Source: Cyanobium sp. Morenito 9A2 (lineage in GTDB: Bacteria > Cyanobacteriota > Cyanobacteriia > PCC-6307 > Cyanobiaceae). From it: DNA of 64,000 nucleotides. Shown here one piece after another: positions 1 to 9,722 of this stretch. The notes under the pieces were generated by a model that saw only the letters and a program-made list of their open reading frames with translations, was not told the origin of the DNA and did no database searches. The stretch covers positions 1 through 64,000 of the forward strand of contig NZ_JAGQBJ010000008.1 of assembly GCF_024345575.1 (NCBI RefSeq), written 5' to 3'. Numbering within the stretch: the stretch's first letter is position 1; each line of letters opens with the position of its first letter. The position numbers and the translations under genes are program-made.

Positions 1-220
1 TCTCGAATTCTTCCGCCAGCTCCTCGAGGGCCATCAGGTCCTGGACCTGACGGCCCAGGGTGATCTCCTGCTCGTGGCTGAGCAACGGCACCCGGCCGAT
101 GTCGCGCAGGTAGGAACGGACCAGATCTCCCTCGAGCGACGGGAGTTGGCGGGACGCCGGGGGGCGGGGGGCGGGACCGGCGGATGCGACGTTGGGCGCG
201 GACGCTAGGGCGATGACCAC
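1..220 (-). CDS. RNA polymerase sigma-70 family factor (5' part only, runs off window)
   Basis: Only the first ~73 codons are visible; the gene continues past the left edge. Translating leftward from a GTG at 220 gives a short Ala/Pro-rich leader followed by the segment DLVRSYLRDIGRVPLLSHEQ and then a Leu/Glu-rich helix. That is the conserved region 1.2 of cyanobacterial group 1/group 2 sigma-70 factors, which direct RNA polymerase to promoters. The lack of a long acidic region 1.1 favours a group 2 (SigB/C/D-type) factor over the principal SigA. The GTG start is the first good one after an in-frame stretch with no ATG; a weak AAGG lies about 6 bases before it. Family call is fairly sure; subtype is not. 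Confidence 0.75.
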   Translation of the reverse strand, partial: MVIALASAPNVASAGPAPRPPASRQLPSLEGDLVRSYLRDIGRVPLLSHEQEITLGRQVQDLMALEELAEEFE

Positions 221-328
221 AGCGATGCCTTGAAGTTGTGTAAAGCCTAACCTAAAGAACTGTGAAGGCTCTCTCAGGAAAGGTGGCGTCCCTGCCTGTT
301 CTCCCCCGGGCCTGCCGGCTTCAACACT

Positions 329-1732
329 TCAGCCCAGCCTCTCCAGCAGCCAGGAAGCGGTGTGGAGGTAGATGAACACCCCGGCCACGTCGGTGGCGGT
401 GGCGATGAACGGCGCCGACATCAGGGCCGGATCGAGACCGATGCGGTCAAACAGCAGCGGCAACGCCGCCCCGGCGGTGGCCGCCAAGGTGGTGATCGCC
501 ACCAGGCTGATCCCGGCCGCCCCAGCCACCACCCAACTGCCCGAAACGTGGGCCGACCAGGGCACCACCACCAGCACCATCAGCAACCCCAGCAGGGCTC
601 CGGCCACCGCCTCACGCCAGATCGCCTTGCCCAGGCCCAGGCTCTGGATCCGCTGGGTGCTCAGGCCGCGGATCACCACGGTGGAACTCTGGGCGCCCAC
701 ATTGCCGCCGGTGCCGATCAGCAGCGGAATGAAGGCCGCCAGCACCACCACCTTCTGCAACACATCCTGTTGGGAGGCGATCACCGCGGAGGTGCCCGTG
801 TTGGCGACGAGCAAGACCAGCAGCCACACCACCCGCCGACGGGCCACGGTGAACAGGTTGCTCTGGAAGTAGTCGTCCTCATCGCCCGCCTGCACGGCAC
901 CGGCGGCGTAGAGGTCACGGGTGGCCTCCTGCTGGATCACATCGATGACGTCATCCACAGTGACGATCCCCACCAGCCGCTGCTCCCGGTCCACCACCGG
1001 CACGGCCAGAAAGTCGTAACGCTGGATCACCCGCGCCACCTCCTCCTGGTTGGTGTCGGTGGCAATGCTCACCACCTCCCGGGTCATCACATCGCCGACC
1101 CGGTCCTCGGGGTCAGCCACCACAAGATCCCTGAGCGAAAGGATGCCGGTGAGATGGCGTGAGGCGTCGGTGATGTAGAGGCTGTAGATCGTTTCGGTGT
1201 CGCGGGCACGGCGACGCACGATCGCCAGGGCTTGGGCGGCGCTGTGGAACTCCTTGAGGTCGATGAATTCGGTCGTCATCAGGCGGCCGGCAGTCTCCGC
1301 CTCGTAGCCCAGCAACTCAGCGGTGACCCGCCGTTCGGCAGGACTCAGCTCCGCCAGCAGCCGGCGCACCACCTTGGCGGGCAGTTCATCGAACAGGCGC
1401 ACCCGGTCATCGGGTGACATCTCCTCCACCAGCTCCAGCACCTCACCGGAGCGCAGGCGCTCCAGGAGGGTCTGCTGCACCGCGGGCTCCAGATACTCGT
1501 AGACCTCAATCGCCTGATCCTTGGGCAGGAGACGGAAGGCCAGGGCCTGCATCGTGCGAGGCAGGGTGCCGATCGCCTCGGCCACATCCACCGGCTGCAC
1601 AGGCTGCAACAGCAGCTTGACGCCGTCGTACTGGCCGGCCTCCAGCAGCCGTTGCAGCTGCTGGGCCACCAGTTCCGCCACATCGGCGCCGCCGGAACTG
1701 CGGCCTGAGCTGACGCCGGTTGCCTCGCTCAT
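329..1732 (-). CDS. mgtE: MgtE-family magnesium transporter
   Basis: Protein of 467 aa, the usual MgtE length. In order: an N-terminal cytosolic MgtE_N superhelical domain with the VEEMSPDDRVRLFDELP motif, a pair of CBS domains (about residues 130-250, including VVDREQRLVGIVTVDDVID), a connecting helix, and a C-terminal block of five hydrophobic segments containing the signature GTGGNVGAQSS. The family forms homodimeric Mg2+ channels in the inner membrane, gated by Mg2+ binding to the N and CBS domains. I chose ATG 1732; a TTG 15 bases upstream (1747) would add five residues. It is divergent from the glutathione peroxidase gene with 95 bp between. No M-box riboswitch was recognised in that gap. 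Confidence 0.93.
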   Translation of the reverse strand: MSEATGVSSGRSSGGADVAELVAQQLQRLLEAGQYDGVKLLLQPVQPVDVAEAIGTLPRTMQALAFRLLPKDQAIEVYEYLEPAVQQTLLERLRSGEVLELVEEMSPDDRVRLFDELPAKVVRRLLAELSPAERRVTAELLGYEAETAGRLMTTEFIDLKEFHSAAQALAIVRRRARDTETIYSLYITDASRHLTGILSLRDLVVADPEDRVGDVMTREVVSIATDTNQEEVARVIQRYDFLAVPVVDREQRLVGIVTVDDVIDVIQQEATRDLYAAGAVQAGDEDDYFQSNLFTVARRRVVWLLVLLVANTGTSAVIASQQDVLQKVVVLAAFIPLLIGTGGNVGAQSSTVVIRGLSTQRIQSLGLGKAIWREAVAGALLGLLMVLVVVPWSAHVSGSWVVAGAAGISLVAITTLAATAGAALPLLFDRIGLDPALMSAPFIATATDVAGVFIYLHTASWLLERLG

Positions 1733-1827
1733 CGGCCAGAGGGTCAAGGCGGAGCAAGTTTATGGGGGAGGCCCGCCCTCAGGGCTGCAGCGCCGCGGCT
1801 AGCTTGCCGGGTACCCGCGAAGAGCCC

Positions 1828-2307
1828 ATGGCGATCAATGTTTCGGATGTGGTGGTGAAGGCTGCCGATGGCAGCGAGCAGCGCCTTGGTGAGCGCGCCG
1901 GCAAGGTGCTGCTGATCGTCAACGTAGCCAGCCGCTGCGGCTTCACCAAGCAGTACGCCGGCCTGCAGAAACTCCAGGACACCTACGGCCCCCGGGGCCT
2001 GCAAGTGCTCGGCTTCCCCTGCAACGACTTCGGCGCCCAGGAGCCGGGCACCCTGCCGGAGATCCAGCAGTTCTGCTCCACCCGCTTTGGTGCCAGCTTC
2101 GAATTGTTCGAGAAGGTGCATGCTAAAGGCGATGCCACCGCCCCCTACGACACCCTCAACCAGGTCGAACCCGCGGGCGAGGTGGCCTGGAATTTCGAGA
2201 AGTTCCTGATCGGCAAGGACGGCAGCGTGCTCGGACGTTTCAAGAGCGCCGTGGACCCGGAGTCCGCGGAGCTCAGCGGCGCCATCGAGGCGGCCCTGGC
2301 GGCCTGA
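1828..2307 (+). CDS. Glutathione peroxidase family (thiol peroxidase)
   Basis: 159 aa, typical of bacterial and plant GPx-like enzymes. The catalytic position is Cys rather than selenocysteine: Cys37 in NVASRCGFTKQYAGL. The second conserved block LGFPCNDFGAQEPG supplies Cys65 and Gln71, and WNFEKFLI supplies the active-site Trp. Cys-type family members usually reduce lipid hydroperoxides or H2O2 with thioredoxin or NADPH rather than glutathione; the cyanobacterial Gpx proteins are known to act this way. An in-frame upstream extension exists, but the ATG at 1828 matches the family N-terminus. The last 35 bases overlap the convergent crcB gene. Confidence 0.92.
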   Translation: MAINVSDVVVKAADGSEQRLGERAGKVLLIVNVASRCGFTKQYAGLQKLQDTYGPRGLQVLGFPCNDFGAQEPGTLPEIQQFCSTRFGASFELFEKVHAKGDATAPYDTLNQVEPAGEVAWNFEKFLIGKDGSVLGRFKSAVDPESAELSGAIEAALAA

Positions 2308-2689
2308 TCCAGCTGCGGCTGGTGGCCTGCCCCAGGCCAGCGGCCAGCAAGCCCAGACCCAGGCTGGCCGCCACCAACAGCACAGCCGAGGGGCCATGGC
2401 CCTGCTGCTGCAGCCGCACCACATCCAGCATCCAGGAGCTGAAGGTGGTGAGGGAACCGCAGAAGCCGATTCCCAGCAGCAGCATCACGGCACTGGCTGG
2501 CTTCAGGGGCCCCACCAGGATTCCCAGCAGGAACGAACCGACCAGGTTCACCAGCAGATTGGCGCCGGCGCTGCCCCCCAGCACCGGCCCCAGCTGAACA
2601 ACCGCCTGCCAGCGCAGCAGAGCTCCGGGCACCGCGCCCGCCCCCACCAGGGCCAGTTCCTTGAGATCGAAGCGCAGGGCGGCGTTCAT
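2273..2689 (-). CDS. crcB: CrcB/Fluc fluoride channel subunit (second of a pair)
   Basis: 138 aa with four hydrophobic segments and the CrcB signature blocks GAVPGALLRW near the N-terminus, NLVGSFLLG in TM2 and GFCGSLTTFSSW in TM3 (the Gly-Ser/Thr-Thr-Phe-Ser motif lining the F- pore). CrcB proteins assemble as antiparallel dimers that expel fluoride. The gene overlaps the preceding crcB copy by four bases (ATGA, 2686-2689), so the two are translationally coupled and probably form a heterodimer. The basic C-terminal tail runs antisense across the end of the peroxidase gene and may be a little longer than needed. Confidence 0.9.
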   Translation of the reverse strand: MNAALRFDLKELALVGAGAVPGALLRWQAVVQLGPVLGGSAGANLLVNLVGSFLLGILVGPLKPASAVMLLLGIGFCGSLTTFSSWMLDVVRLQQQGHGPSAVLLVAASLGLGLLAAGLGQATSRSWIRPPGPPRWRR

Positions 2690-3051
2690 GGCCCCCCCAC
2701 GAGCAGGCCCAGTTCCAGGGCCAGCAGCCCCGCCAGCACCGACCCCAGCCCCAGGGCCAGCGCTTCGCGACGCTCGCCCCGCTGCAGGGCCTGCAACACC
2801 TCAACGATGAAGGTGGAGAAGGTGCTGAGGCTGCCGAGAAATCCCGTGGACAGGAGCAGCAGCAGGCGAGAGCTGCCGGGGCTGCGCTGATCGAGGGCCA
2901 CCAGCAACCCCAGGGCAAAGCTGGCGCTCACGTTGACGGCGAAGGTGGCCCAGTGCTTGCGCGGGATCAGCGGCTGGAAGTGGTTGACCAGGCGAAAACG
3001 CAGCCAGGCCCCTGGGATCGCTCCAACGGCCACCAGCAAGGTGTCCCTCAA
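2686..3051 (-). CDS. crcB: CrcB/Fluc fluoride channel subunit (first of a pair)
   Basis: 121 aa, four predicted membrane segments. It has the same blocks as its downstream partner: GAIPGAWLRF, an Asn-rich TM2 start (VNVSASFALG) and TGFLGSLSTFSTF in TM3. The two copies are clearly related but diverged, as expected for genes specifying opposite-facing halves of one Fluc channel. The start is TTG at 3051, which places the family N-terminus correctly; no ATG is suitable. It lies 13 bp after the SH3 gene and so is the third gene of a gyrB-SH3-crcB-crcB run on the minus strand. No fluoride riboswitch was recognised upstream. Confidence 0.9.
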   Translation of the reverse strand: MRDTLLVAVGAIPGAWLRFRLVNHFQPLIPRKHWATFAVNVSASFALGLLVALDQRSPGSSRLLLLLSTGFLGSLSTFSTFIVEVLQALQRGERREALALGLGSVLAGLLALELGLLVGGP

Positions 3052-3064
3052 GGCAGCACCTGCC

Positions 3065-3369
3065 TCAACCCACCAGCCAGCCCCGCCGCGGGGTGCCAGG
3101 CGCGGAATCCGCCTGCACCTGGAGCCAGCGACGGCCGTTCGGGGCCACCCAGCTGCGCAGCAGCCGCAAAGGTTCGCCGGGCTGCAGGGCCACCAGGGCT
3201 GGGGCGTGGCGGCGGGGGGCGGAGCGCAGGGCGACGGAATCAGCCACCAGCAGCGGCTCGGCGGCCAGGCGCCGACGCACCGCCGGCTGACGACGCTCAG
3301 CCCCGCCAGCGGGCAGGGCCGCCGGTGCGATCAGGGCGAAACCCAGCACCCAGGCCCAGCGCCAATCCA

Positions 3370-3370
<1 letters not shown>
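3065..3370 (-). CDS. Small secreted SH3-like domain protein
   Basis: 101 aa. Residues 1-24 look like a signal peptide (MDWRWAWVLGFALIAPAAL, then an Ala-Gly-rich cleavage region). The rest reads as a bacterial SH3-type fold: a leading VADSVALRSAP strand, a PGEPLRLLRSW strand and a closing WLQVQ...GWLV pattern, as in SH3b domains that bind peptidoglycan or regulate envelope enzymes. The start codon shares one base with the gyrB stop (TGATG), showing translational coupling with gyrB. Function beyond a periplasmic location is unknown. The family call is from pattern only. Confidence 0.7.
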
Positions 3371-5385
<2,015 letters not shown>

Positions 5386-5476
5386 TCAATCTACCACCGC
5401 CGCCCCAGAGCCCCGCCCAGGGGCCTCTCCGGCGCCGTTCAACCGGGGGTTCCAACCCCCCTTCTGCCCGCGCCCC

Positions 5477-6379
5477 TTGTCCGACCCCACGCTGCCCCTG
5501 GTGATCGCGCTGCTCGGGCCCACCGCCAGCGGCAAGACCGATCTGGCCATCGCACTGGCCGAACGGCTGGATCTGGCGGTGATCTCAGTGGATTCACGCC
5601 AGCTCTACACGGGCATGGACATCGGCACGGCCAAGCCCACCGAGGCCCAACGCCAGCAGGTGCCCCACCATCTCCTCGACCTGCGCCGACCCGATCAACC
5701 GATCAATCTCCAGGAATTCCGCGCCGAAGCCGAGGCGGTGATCGCCGCCGAGCACCGGCGCCGCGGAGTGGCGTTTCTGGTGGGCGGCAGCGGCCTCTAC
5801 CTCAAGGCGATCAACCAGGGGCTCGTCCCCCCCGCGGTGCCGCCCCAGCCCCAGCTGAGGGCCCAGCTGGCGGCCCTGGGCCAGAGCCTCTGCCATCAAT
5901 TGCTGCGCGCGGCCGATCCCGCCGCTGCCCAGCGCATCGCCCCCGCCGATGCGATCCGCACCCAGCGGGCCCTGGAGGTGATCTACGCCACTGGCCAGTC
6001 CCTCACGAGCCAACAGGGCCTGGTGCCGCCCCCCTGGCGGGTGCTGGAGCTCGGCCTGAACCCCGCTGATCTGATGGCGCGCATCGACCGGCGCAGCGCC
6101 CTGCTCTACGGGGGGGGCCTCGTGGCGGAAACGGCTGCGCTGCTGGAGTGCTACGGGACCGACTGCCCCCTCCTCGACACGATCGGCTACGGGGAAGCCA
6201 GGGCCCTACTGGCCGGGCGATTGGGGGAAGCCGAGGCGACCGCGCTCACCGCCCAACGCACCCGCCAGTTCGCCAAGCGCCAGCGCACCTGGTTTCGCCG
6301 CCAACACCAGCCGGTGTGGCTGACGACTCCCGATCTGCTCAACGAAGCGCTCAGAGCGATCGAGACCGTTCTAGGGTAA
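5477..6379 (+). CDS. miaA: tRNA dimethylallyltransferase (i6A37 synthesis)
   Basis: 300 aa from the TTG at 5477. The P-loop [18 protein letters not shown] sits near residue 11, followed by [20 protein letters not shown] (the DSxQ/xTA substrate-binding region) and a C-terminal [13 protein letters not shown] motif that contacts tRNA. MiaA transfers a dimethylallyl group to A37 of tRNAs reading UNN codons. An open frame extends to 5312, but those residues are low-complexity and unlike the family. TTG 5477 or GTG 5501 are the credible starts. Divergent from gyrB with about 150 bp between. Confidence 0.94.
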   Translation: MSDPTLPLVIALLGPTASGKTDLAIALAERLDLAVISVDSRQLYTGMDIGTAKPTEAQRQQVPHHLLDLRRPDQPINLQEFRAEAEAVIAAEHRRRGVAFLVGGSGLYLKAINQGLVPPAVPPQPQLRAQLAALGQSLCHQLLRAADPAAAQRIAPADAIRTQRALEVIYATGQSLTSQQGLVPPPWRVLELGLNPADLMARIDRRSALLYGGGLVAETAALLECYGTDCPLLDTIGYGEARALLAGRLGEAEATALTAQRTRQFAKRQRTWFRRQHQPVWLTTPDLLNEALRAIETVLG

Positions 6380-6420
6380 AACGTTCAAGGAACCCTCCAA
6401 CCGTCCACTCGCCCTTCTGA

Positions 6421-7026
6421 ATGCCACCTCGTCCCCGTTTTGACCGCCGGGCCCCTGTCCGGGAACTGCCCAACATCAACGACCGCATCAGCTATCCCCA
6501 ACTGCGGGTGGTCGACGCCGACGGCAGCCAGCTCGGCGTGATCACCAGGGAAGCGGCCCTGGAGGTGGCTAAGGACCGGGAACTGGATCTGGTGCTGGTG
6601 AGCGAGAAGGCTGATCCACCGGTCTGCCGGATCATGGACTACGGCAAGTTCAAGTTCGAGCAGGAAAAGAAGGCCAAGGAGGCCAAGAAGAAGTCGCATC
6701 AGACCGAAGTCAAGGAGGTCAAGATGCGCTACAAGATCGACTCCCACGACTACCAGGTGCGCATCGGTCAGGCTGTCCGCTTCCTCAAGGACGGTGACAA
6801 GGTCAAGTGCACGGTGATCTTCCGGGGCCGTGAGATCCAGCACACGGCCTTGGCCGAGGTGTTGCTGTTCCGCATGGCCAAGGACCTCGAGGAGAACGCC
6901 GAGATCCAGCAGGAACCGAAGCGGGAGGGGCGCAACATGATCATGTTCCTCAGCCCCCGCAAAACCCCGCTCACGAAAGAGAAGGACGCCGCTGCCCTGG
7001 CCTCCAAAGCGGTGCGCACCCTCTGA
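6421..7026 (+). CDS. infC: Translation initiation factor IF-3
   Basis: 201 aa. The N-domain begins [20 protein letters not shown] and contains [17 protein letters not shown] Lys-rich linker ([11 protein letters not shown]) follows, then the C-domain with [17 protein letters not shown] and a closing [11 protein letters not shown]-3 binds the 30S subunit, prevents premature 50S joining and checks the start codon. It lies 41 bp after miaA on the same strand. In many bacteria infC is followed by rpmI and rplT; here those two genes lie about 52 kb away (59.4-60.0 kb), so the operon is split, as is common in cyanobacteria. Confidence 0.98.
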   Translation: MPPRPRFDRRAPVRELPNINDRISYPQLRVVDADGSQLGVITREAALEVAKDRELDLVLVSEKADPPVCRIMDYGKFKFEQEKKAKEAKKKSHQTEVKEVKMRYKIDSHDYQVRIGQAVRFLKDGDKVKCTVIFRGREIQHTALAEVLLFRMAKDLEENAEIQQEPKREGRNMIMFLSPRKTPLTKEKDAAALASKAVRTL

Positions 7027-7041
7027 GCAAGGCTCTGGCCC

Positions 7042-7857
7042 TCAGCCCTCGGCCGTGAGTTCGGAGGCGAACAGGTCCAGCATCCGTCGCCAGCCTTCAG
7101 TGGCGGCGGTGGGCTCATAGGCCCCTCTGGCGCTGCACATGTAGCCGTGGCCGGCACCAGGAGCGGTGATCAAGCGGTGGCGCTCCCCACTGGGATCCGC
7201 CGCTGCCAGGGCCGCCGCGATGGCGGCCCCATCGGCCGGGGGGATCAGGGGATCCTGATCGCCAAGAAAGCACCACAGGCGCCCCGCCACCTGATCAAGC
7301 AGCTCAAGGCTGGGGAGTCCACCGCCGGGCCGCCCCGAGGCCACTCCAGCGCCGTAGAAGTCGCAGGTGGCCGCCATACCTGGAAGGGTGGCGATCAGCA
7401 GGGCGGCGTGGCCGCCAAAGCAGAAACCCACACAGCCCAGGCCTGGCCAACCCTCAGCCGATCCAGGCGACCCAACCGTCACCAGCTGATTCTGCAGCCA
7501 TTGAGCGGCGGCGGCCCCGTCGGCCAGCAACTGGGGAGTTGTGGTGAGGTCCTTGTGGCGACGCCCCTCCGCAAGGGAGGCCTCGCTGTAGTCCAGCTCC
7601 AAGTCTGGGGCCGTGCGGCCGAACAGGGGCAGAGCCAGGGCTCCATAGCCCTCCGATGCCAGGCGGCCCGCGACGCTGCGCACCCAGGGGTTGACCCCGA
7701 ACACCTCCGGCAGCACCAAGACGCCGCCGCACAGAGGACCCTCCGCCGGCCGGGCCCACCAGCTGCGCAGGCGGGTGGCGGCCACCTGGGCAGCCTCCGC
7801 TACGGGGATCTCGATCCAGGAGCCGGCGACGGGACGGGAGGCGGGGATTTGGCTCAT
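7042..7857 (-). CDS. Dienelactone hydrolase family protein
   Basis: 271 aa alpha/beta hydrolase. Key motifs: a VLVLPEVFGVNPW block with the Glu that orients the nucleophile, the nucleophile elbow GFCFGGHAALL with Cys (not Ser) as in true dienelactone hydrolases, the acid in GDQDPLIPP, and the His in APGAGHGYMC. In soil bacteria these enzymes open dienelactones in chlorocatechol breakdown. In cyanobacteria the substrate of this widespread family is not established, so only an esterase/lactonase class can be inferred. I start at ATG 7857; the open frame extends upstream by 21 residues without family support. Convergent with infC. Confidence 0.85.
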   Translation of the reverse strand: MSQIPASRPVAGSWIEIPVAEAAQVAATRLRSWWARPAEGPLCGGVLVLPEVFGVNPWVRSVAGRLASEGYGALALPLFGRTAPDLELDYSEASLAEGRRHKDLTTTPQLLADGAAAAQWLQNQLVTVGSPGSAEGWPGLGCVGFCFGGHAALLIATLPGMAATCDFYGAGVASGRPGGGLPSLELLDQVAGRLWCFLGDQDPLIPPADGAAIAAALAAADPSGERHRLITAPGAGHGYMCSARGAYEPTAATEGWRRMLDLFASELTAEG

Positions 7858-7998
7858 AAAACCGGGGCTGTGGAGAACGGAGGGGGGCGGTGACTGGCTC
7901 AACCGGCGCCCCTGGCACACCCTCGTATGCCAAAGGGGGAATTGTCACCAGCCCCAAAGCTCCGTAGGGTGGCCTGCGTCAGCCCTGGCCCACCCGGC

Positions 7999-8988
7999 GT
8001 GCGATTCCACATCCAGCAGGAAAGCGACATCCCGGCGTCAACCCAGCTGTACAACCAGATCTGCTTCGCGATCGCCGCCCGCCACTACCCGCCGGGGCAC
8101 CGCCTGCCCAGCACGCGCCAGTTAGCGATGCAGACCGGCCTGCACCGCAACACGATCAGCAAGGTCTACCGGCAACTGGAAAACGACGGAGTCGTCGAAG
8201 CCATGGCCGGCTCAGGCATCTACGTGCGCGACCAGCAGAAGCCCCGGGAACTCAAGCCCCCCGCCGGGCTGCGCAGCAAGATCCGCCCTGACATCGACAA
8301 GGAGGTGCGCCAGTGCGTCGATGGCCTGCTGAACGCAGGCTGCACCCTGCAGCAGGCCCGGGAACTGCTCACACGCGAGATCGACTGGCGCCTGCGCTGC
8401 GGCGCCCGGGTGCTGGTGAGCACGCCGCGCGAGGACATCGGCGCCTCGATGCTGATCGCCGAGGAGCTCGCCCCCAACCTCGACGTGCCCGTGGAGGTGG
8501 TGCCGATGGAGGAGCTCGAGGCGGTGCTCGAGAGCTCCAACAACGGCACGGTGGTCACCAGCCGTTATTTCCTCCAGCCCGTGGAGGAGCTGGCCAAGCG
8601 CCACGGGGTGCGGGCCGTGGCGGTGGATCTCAATGACTTTCGCCAGGAGCTGGATCTGCTCAAGGAGCTGCGCTCGGGCAGCTGTGTGGGCCTGGTGAGC
8701 ATCAGTCCCGGCATTCTGCGGGCGGCGGAGGTGATCCTGCACAGCATGCGCGGCAACGAGCTGCTGGTGATGACCGCCACGCCGGATGTGAACAGCCGCC
8801 TGCTGGCGCTGCTTCGGGCCGCCAGCCACGTGCTCTGCGATCGCCCCAGCCTCTCGCTGGTGGAGCAGACCCTGCGCCAGAACCGCTCCCAGCTGATGCG
8901 GCTGCCCCAACTGCACTGCGCCAAAAGCTATCTGGGCACGGCCACGATCGAGCTGCTACGCAAGGAGATCGGGCTCCAGGCCCCGTGA
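7999..8988 (+). CDS. GntR-type transcriptional regulator, cyanobacterial type
   Basis: 329 aa from GTG 7999. Residues ~1-75 form a GntR winged helix: IPASTQLYNQICFAIAA, YPPGHRLPSTRQLAMQTGLH, and NTISKVYRQLENDGVVE (recognition helix and wing). The remainder is an alpha/beta effector-type region that is neither UTRA, FadR-like nor aminotransferase-like; it contains repeated Val-rich strands (RVLVSTPRED, VPVEVVPMEEL, GTVVTSRYFL). Ligand and targets are unknown. An ATG at 7927 would add 24 residues, but the conserved part begins RFHIQQESDIPAS. Its start side faces the dienelactone hydrolase gene, so that gene or itself may be regulated. Confidence 0.82.
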   Translation: MRFHIQQESDIPASTQLYNQICFAIAARHYPPGHRLPSTRQLAMQTGLHRNTISKVYRQLENDGVVEAMAGSGIYVRDQQKPRELKPPAGLRSKIRPDIDKEVRQCVDGLLNAGCTLQQARELLTREIDWRLRCGARVLVSTPREDIGASMLIAEELAPNLDVPVEVVPMEELEAVLESSNNGTVVTSRYFLQPVEELAKRHGVRAVAVDLNDFRQELDLLKELRSGSCVGLVSISPGILRAAEVILHSMRGNELLVMTATPDVNSRLLALLRAASHVLCDRPSLSLVEQTLRQNRSQLMRLPQLHCAKSYLGTATIELLRKEIGLQAP

Positions 8989-9008
8989 AGGAGCGCTTCC
9001 ACAACCCT

Positions 9009-9034
9009 GGGTAGAATTATGATCGCTTCTACCC
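9009..9034. promoter_or_regulatory. Perfect 8-bp inverted repeat upstream of the decayed toxin-antitoxin pair
   Basis: GGGTAGAA (9009-9016) is followed by a 10-base spacer and its exact reverse complement TTCTACCC (9027-9034). A TAGAAT hexamer inside the left arm resembles a -10 box. It lies just after the GntR gene and just before the vapB remnant, where autoregulated toxin-antitoxin operons carry operator palindromes. It could instead be a terminator stem of the GntR gene, but no T-run follows on the plus strand. Sequence symmetry is certain; function is inferred. Confidence 0.4.
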
Positions 9035-9038
9035 TCCA

Positions 9039-9306
9039 CTGACGGGGGCGTAACATCAAGGTCTCAAGCTCCATGCCCTGGAGCTGGCCAGCCGCCGGTG
9101 CACCAACGTCACGAACACGGTGGGACAGGCCCTGGCGGCGGAACTGGAGCGGAGCAGTGAGCAGGATCCCTCGCGCCACCTGGCCACCCGCCTGGAGGCT
9201 GTCTGGCGCATCTGCGCTGACGCCCAGGCCGTGCCAATCAAGGATCCGCGGGGGCTGGGAGGCCCTCAACGCTGACCTCTACGACGAGCATGGGCTGCCG
9301 TGGTGA
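9039..9306 (+). pseudogene. VapB-like antitoxin remnant, frameshifted
   Basis: Three reading frames must be joined to recover an antitoxin-like protein. A first piece encodes LTGA; a second frame gives NIK at 9052-9060. The frame of 9063 onward gives KLHALELASRR, then TVGQALAAELERSS. The C-terminus EALNADLYDEHGLPW is in yet another frame and ends at 9306, overlapping the toxin start. N-I-K near the start followed by a ribbon-helix-helix-like segment and a terminal DEHGLP-type tail are familiar in VapB antitoxins of the Rv0623 type. At least two shifts, around 9050-9062 and around 9230-9250, break the gene. No single frame encodes a full protein, so it is probably dead. Confidence 0.6.
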
Positions 9307-9722
9307 TCGACACCTCAGTTCTGCTGGCCGTCCTGTTCCAGCAGCCCGGAGCCCCAGAACTGGAATGGACCCTGGTTGCGGCGGCACCCAAGCTCCTGAT
9401 CTCAGCCGCCACTCGGCCGGAGGCCACCCTGGTGGCTGAAGGGCATCGCTTTGGCGCCAGCGGCGAGGCCATCGACAGCCTGATCGAGGCCTTGGCCATC
9501 GATGTGGTCCCCTTTGGAGACGACCAACTGGTGTGGGCGCTTCGGGGCTGGCGACAGTTCAGGAAGGGGCGACAACCTGCGGGGCTGAACCTGGGGGTCT
9601 GCTTCAGCTGCGGCCTGGCGATGGCACGGGACCTACCCCTGCTGTTCAAGGGCCATGATTTTGGCCAGACGGAAGTGAAGACAGCCGCACTGATCCTTTC
9701 CCCGGACCCCAGTGAGTCCTGA
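9300..9722 (+). CDS. PIN-domain toxin (VapC-like), probably inactive
   Basis: 140 aa, standard VapC length, full-length frame from GTG 9300 (or GTG 9303). PIN-domain landmarks: Asp4 in VIDTS, Glu41 in RPEATLV, and Asp120 in LLFKGHDF near the C-terminus. The third catalytic acid normally sits in a GDCFSYALA motif; here that block reads LGVCFSCGLA, with Val100 where Asp is expected. VapC toxins are Mg2+-dependent RNases needing these acids, so loss of one suggests inactivation. That fits the frameshifted antitoxin immediately upstream. The 3' end overlaps the cysE start by 11 bases, so the frame may survive because it helps translate cysE (inference). Confidence 0.8.
   Translation: MVIDTSVLLAVLFQQPGAPELEWTLVAAAPKLLISAATRPEATLVAEGHRFGASGEAIDSLIEALAIDVVPFGDDQLVWALRGWRQFRKGRQPAGLNLGVCFSCGLAMARDLPLLFKGHDFGQTEVKTAALILSPDPSES

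Noticed and set aside
1733-1827. Magnesium (M-box) riboswitch upstream of mgtE
   Set aside because: Gap is only 95 bp and shows none of the M-box core sequences.
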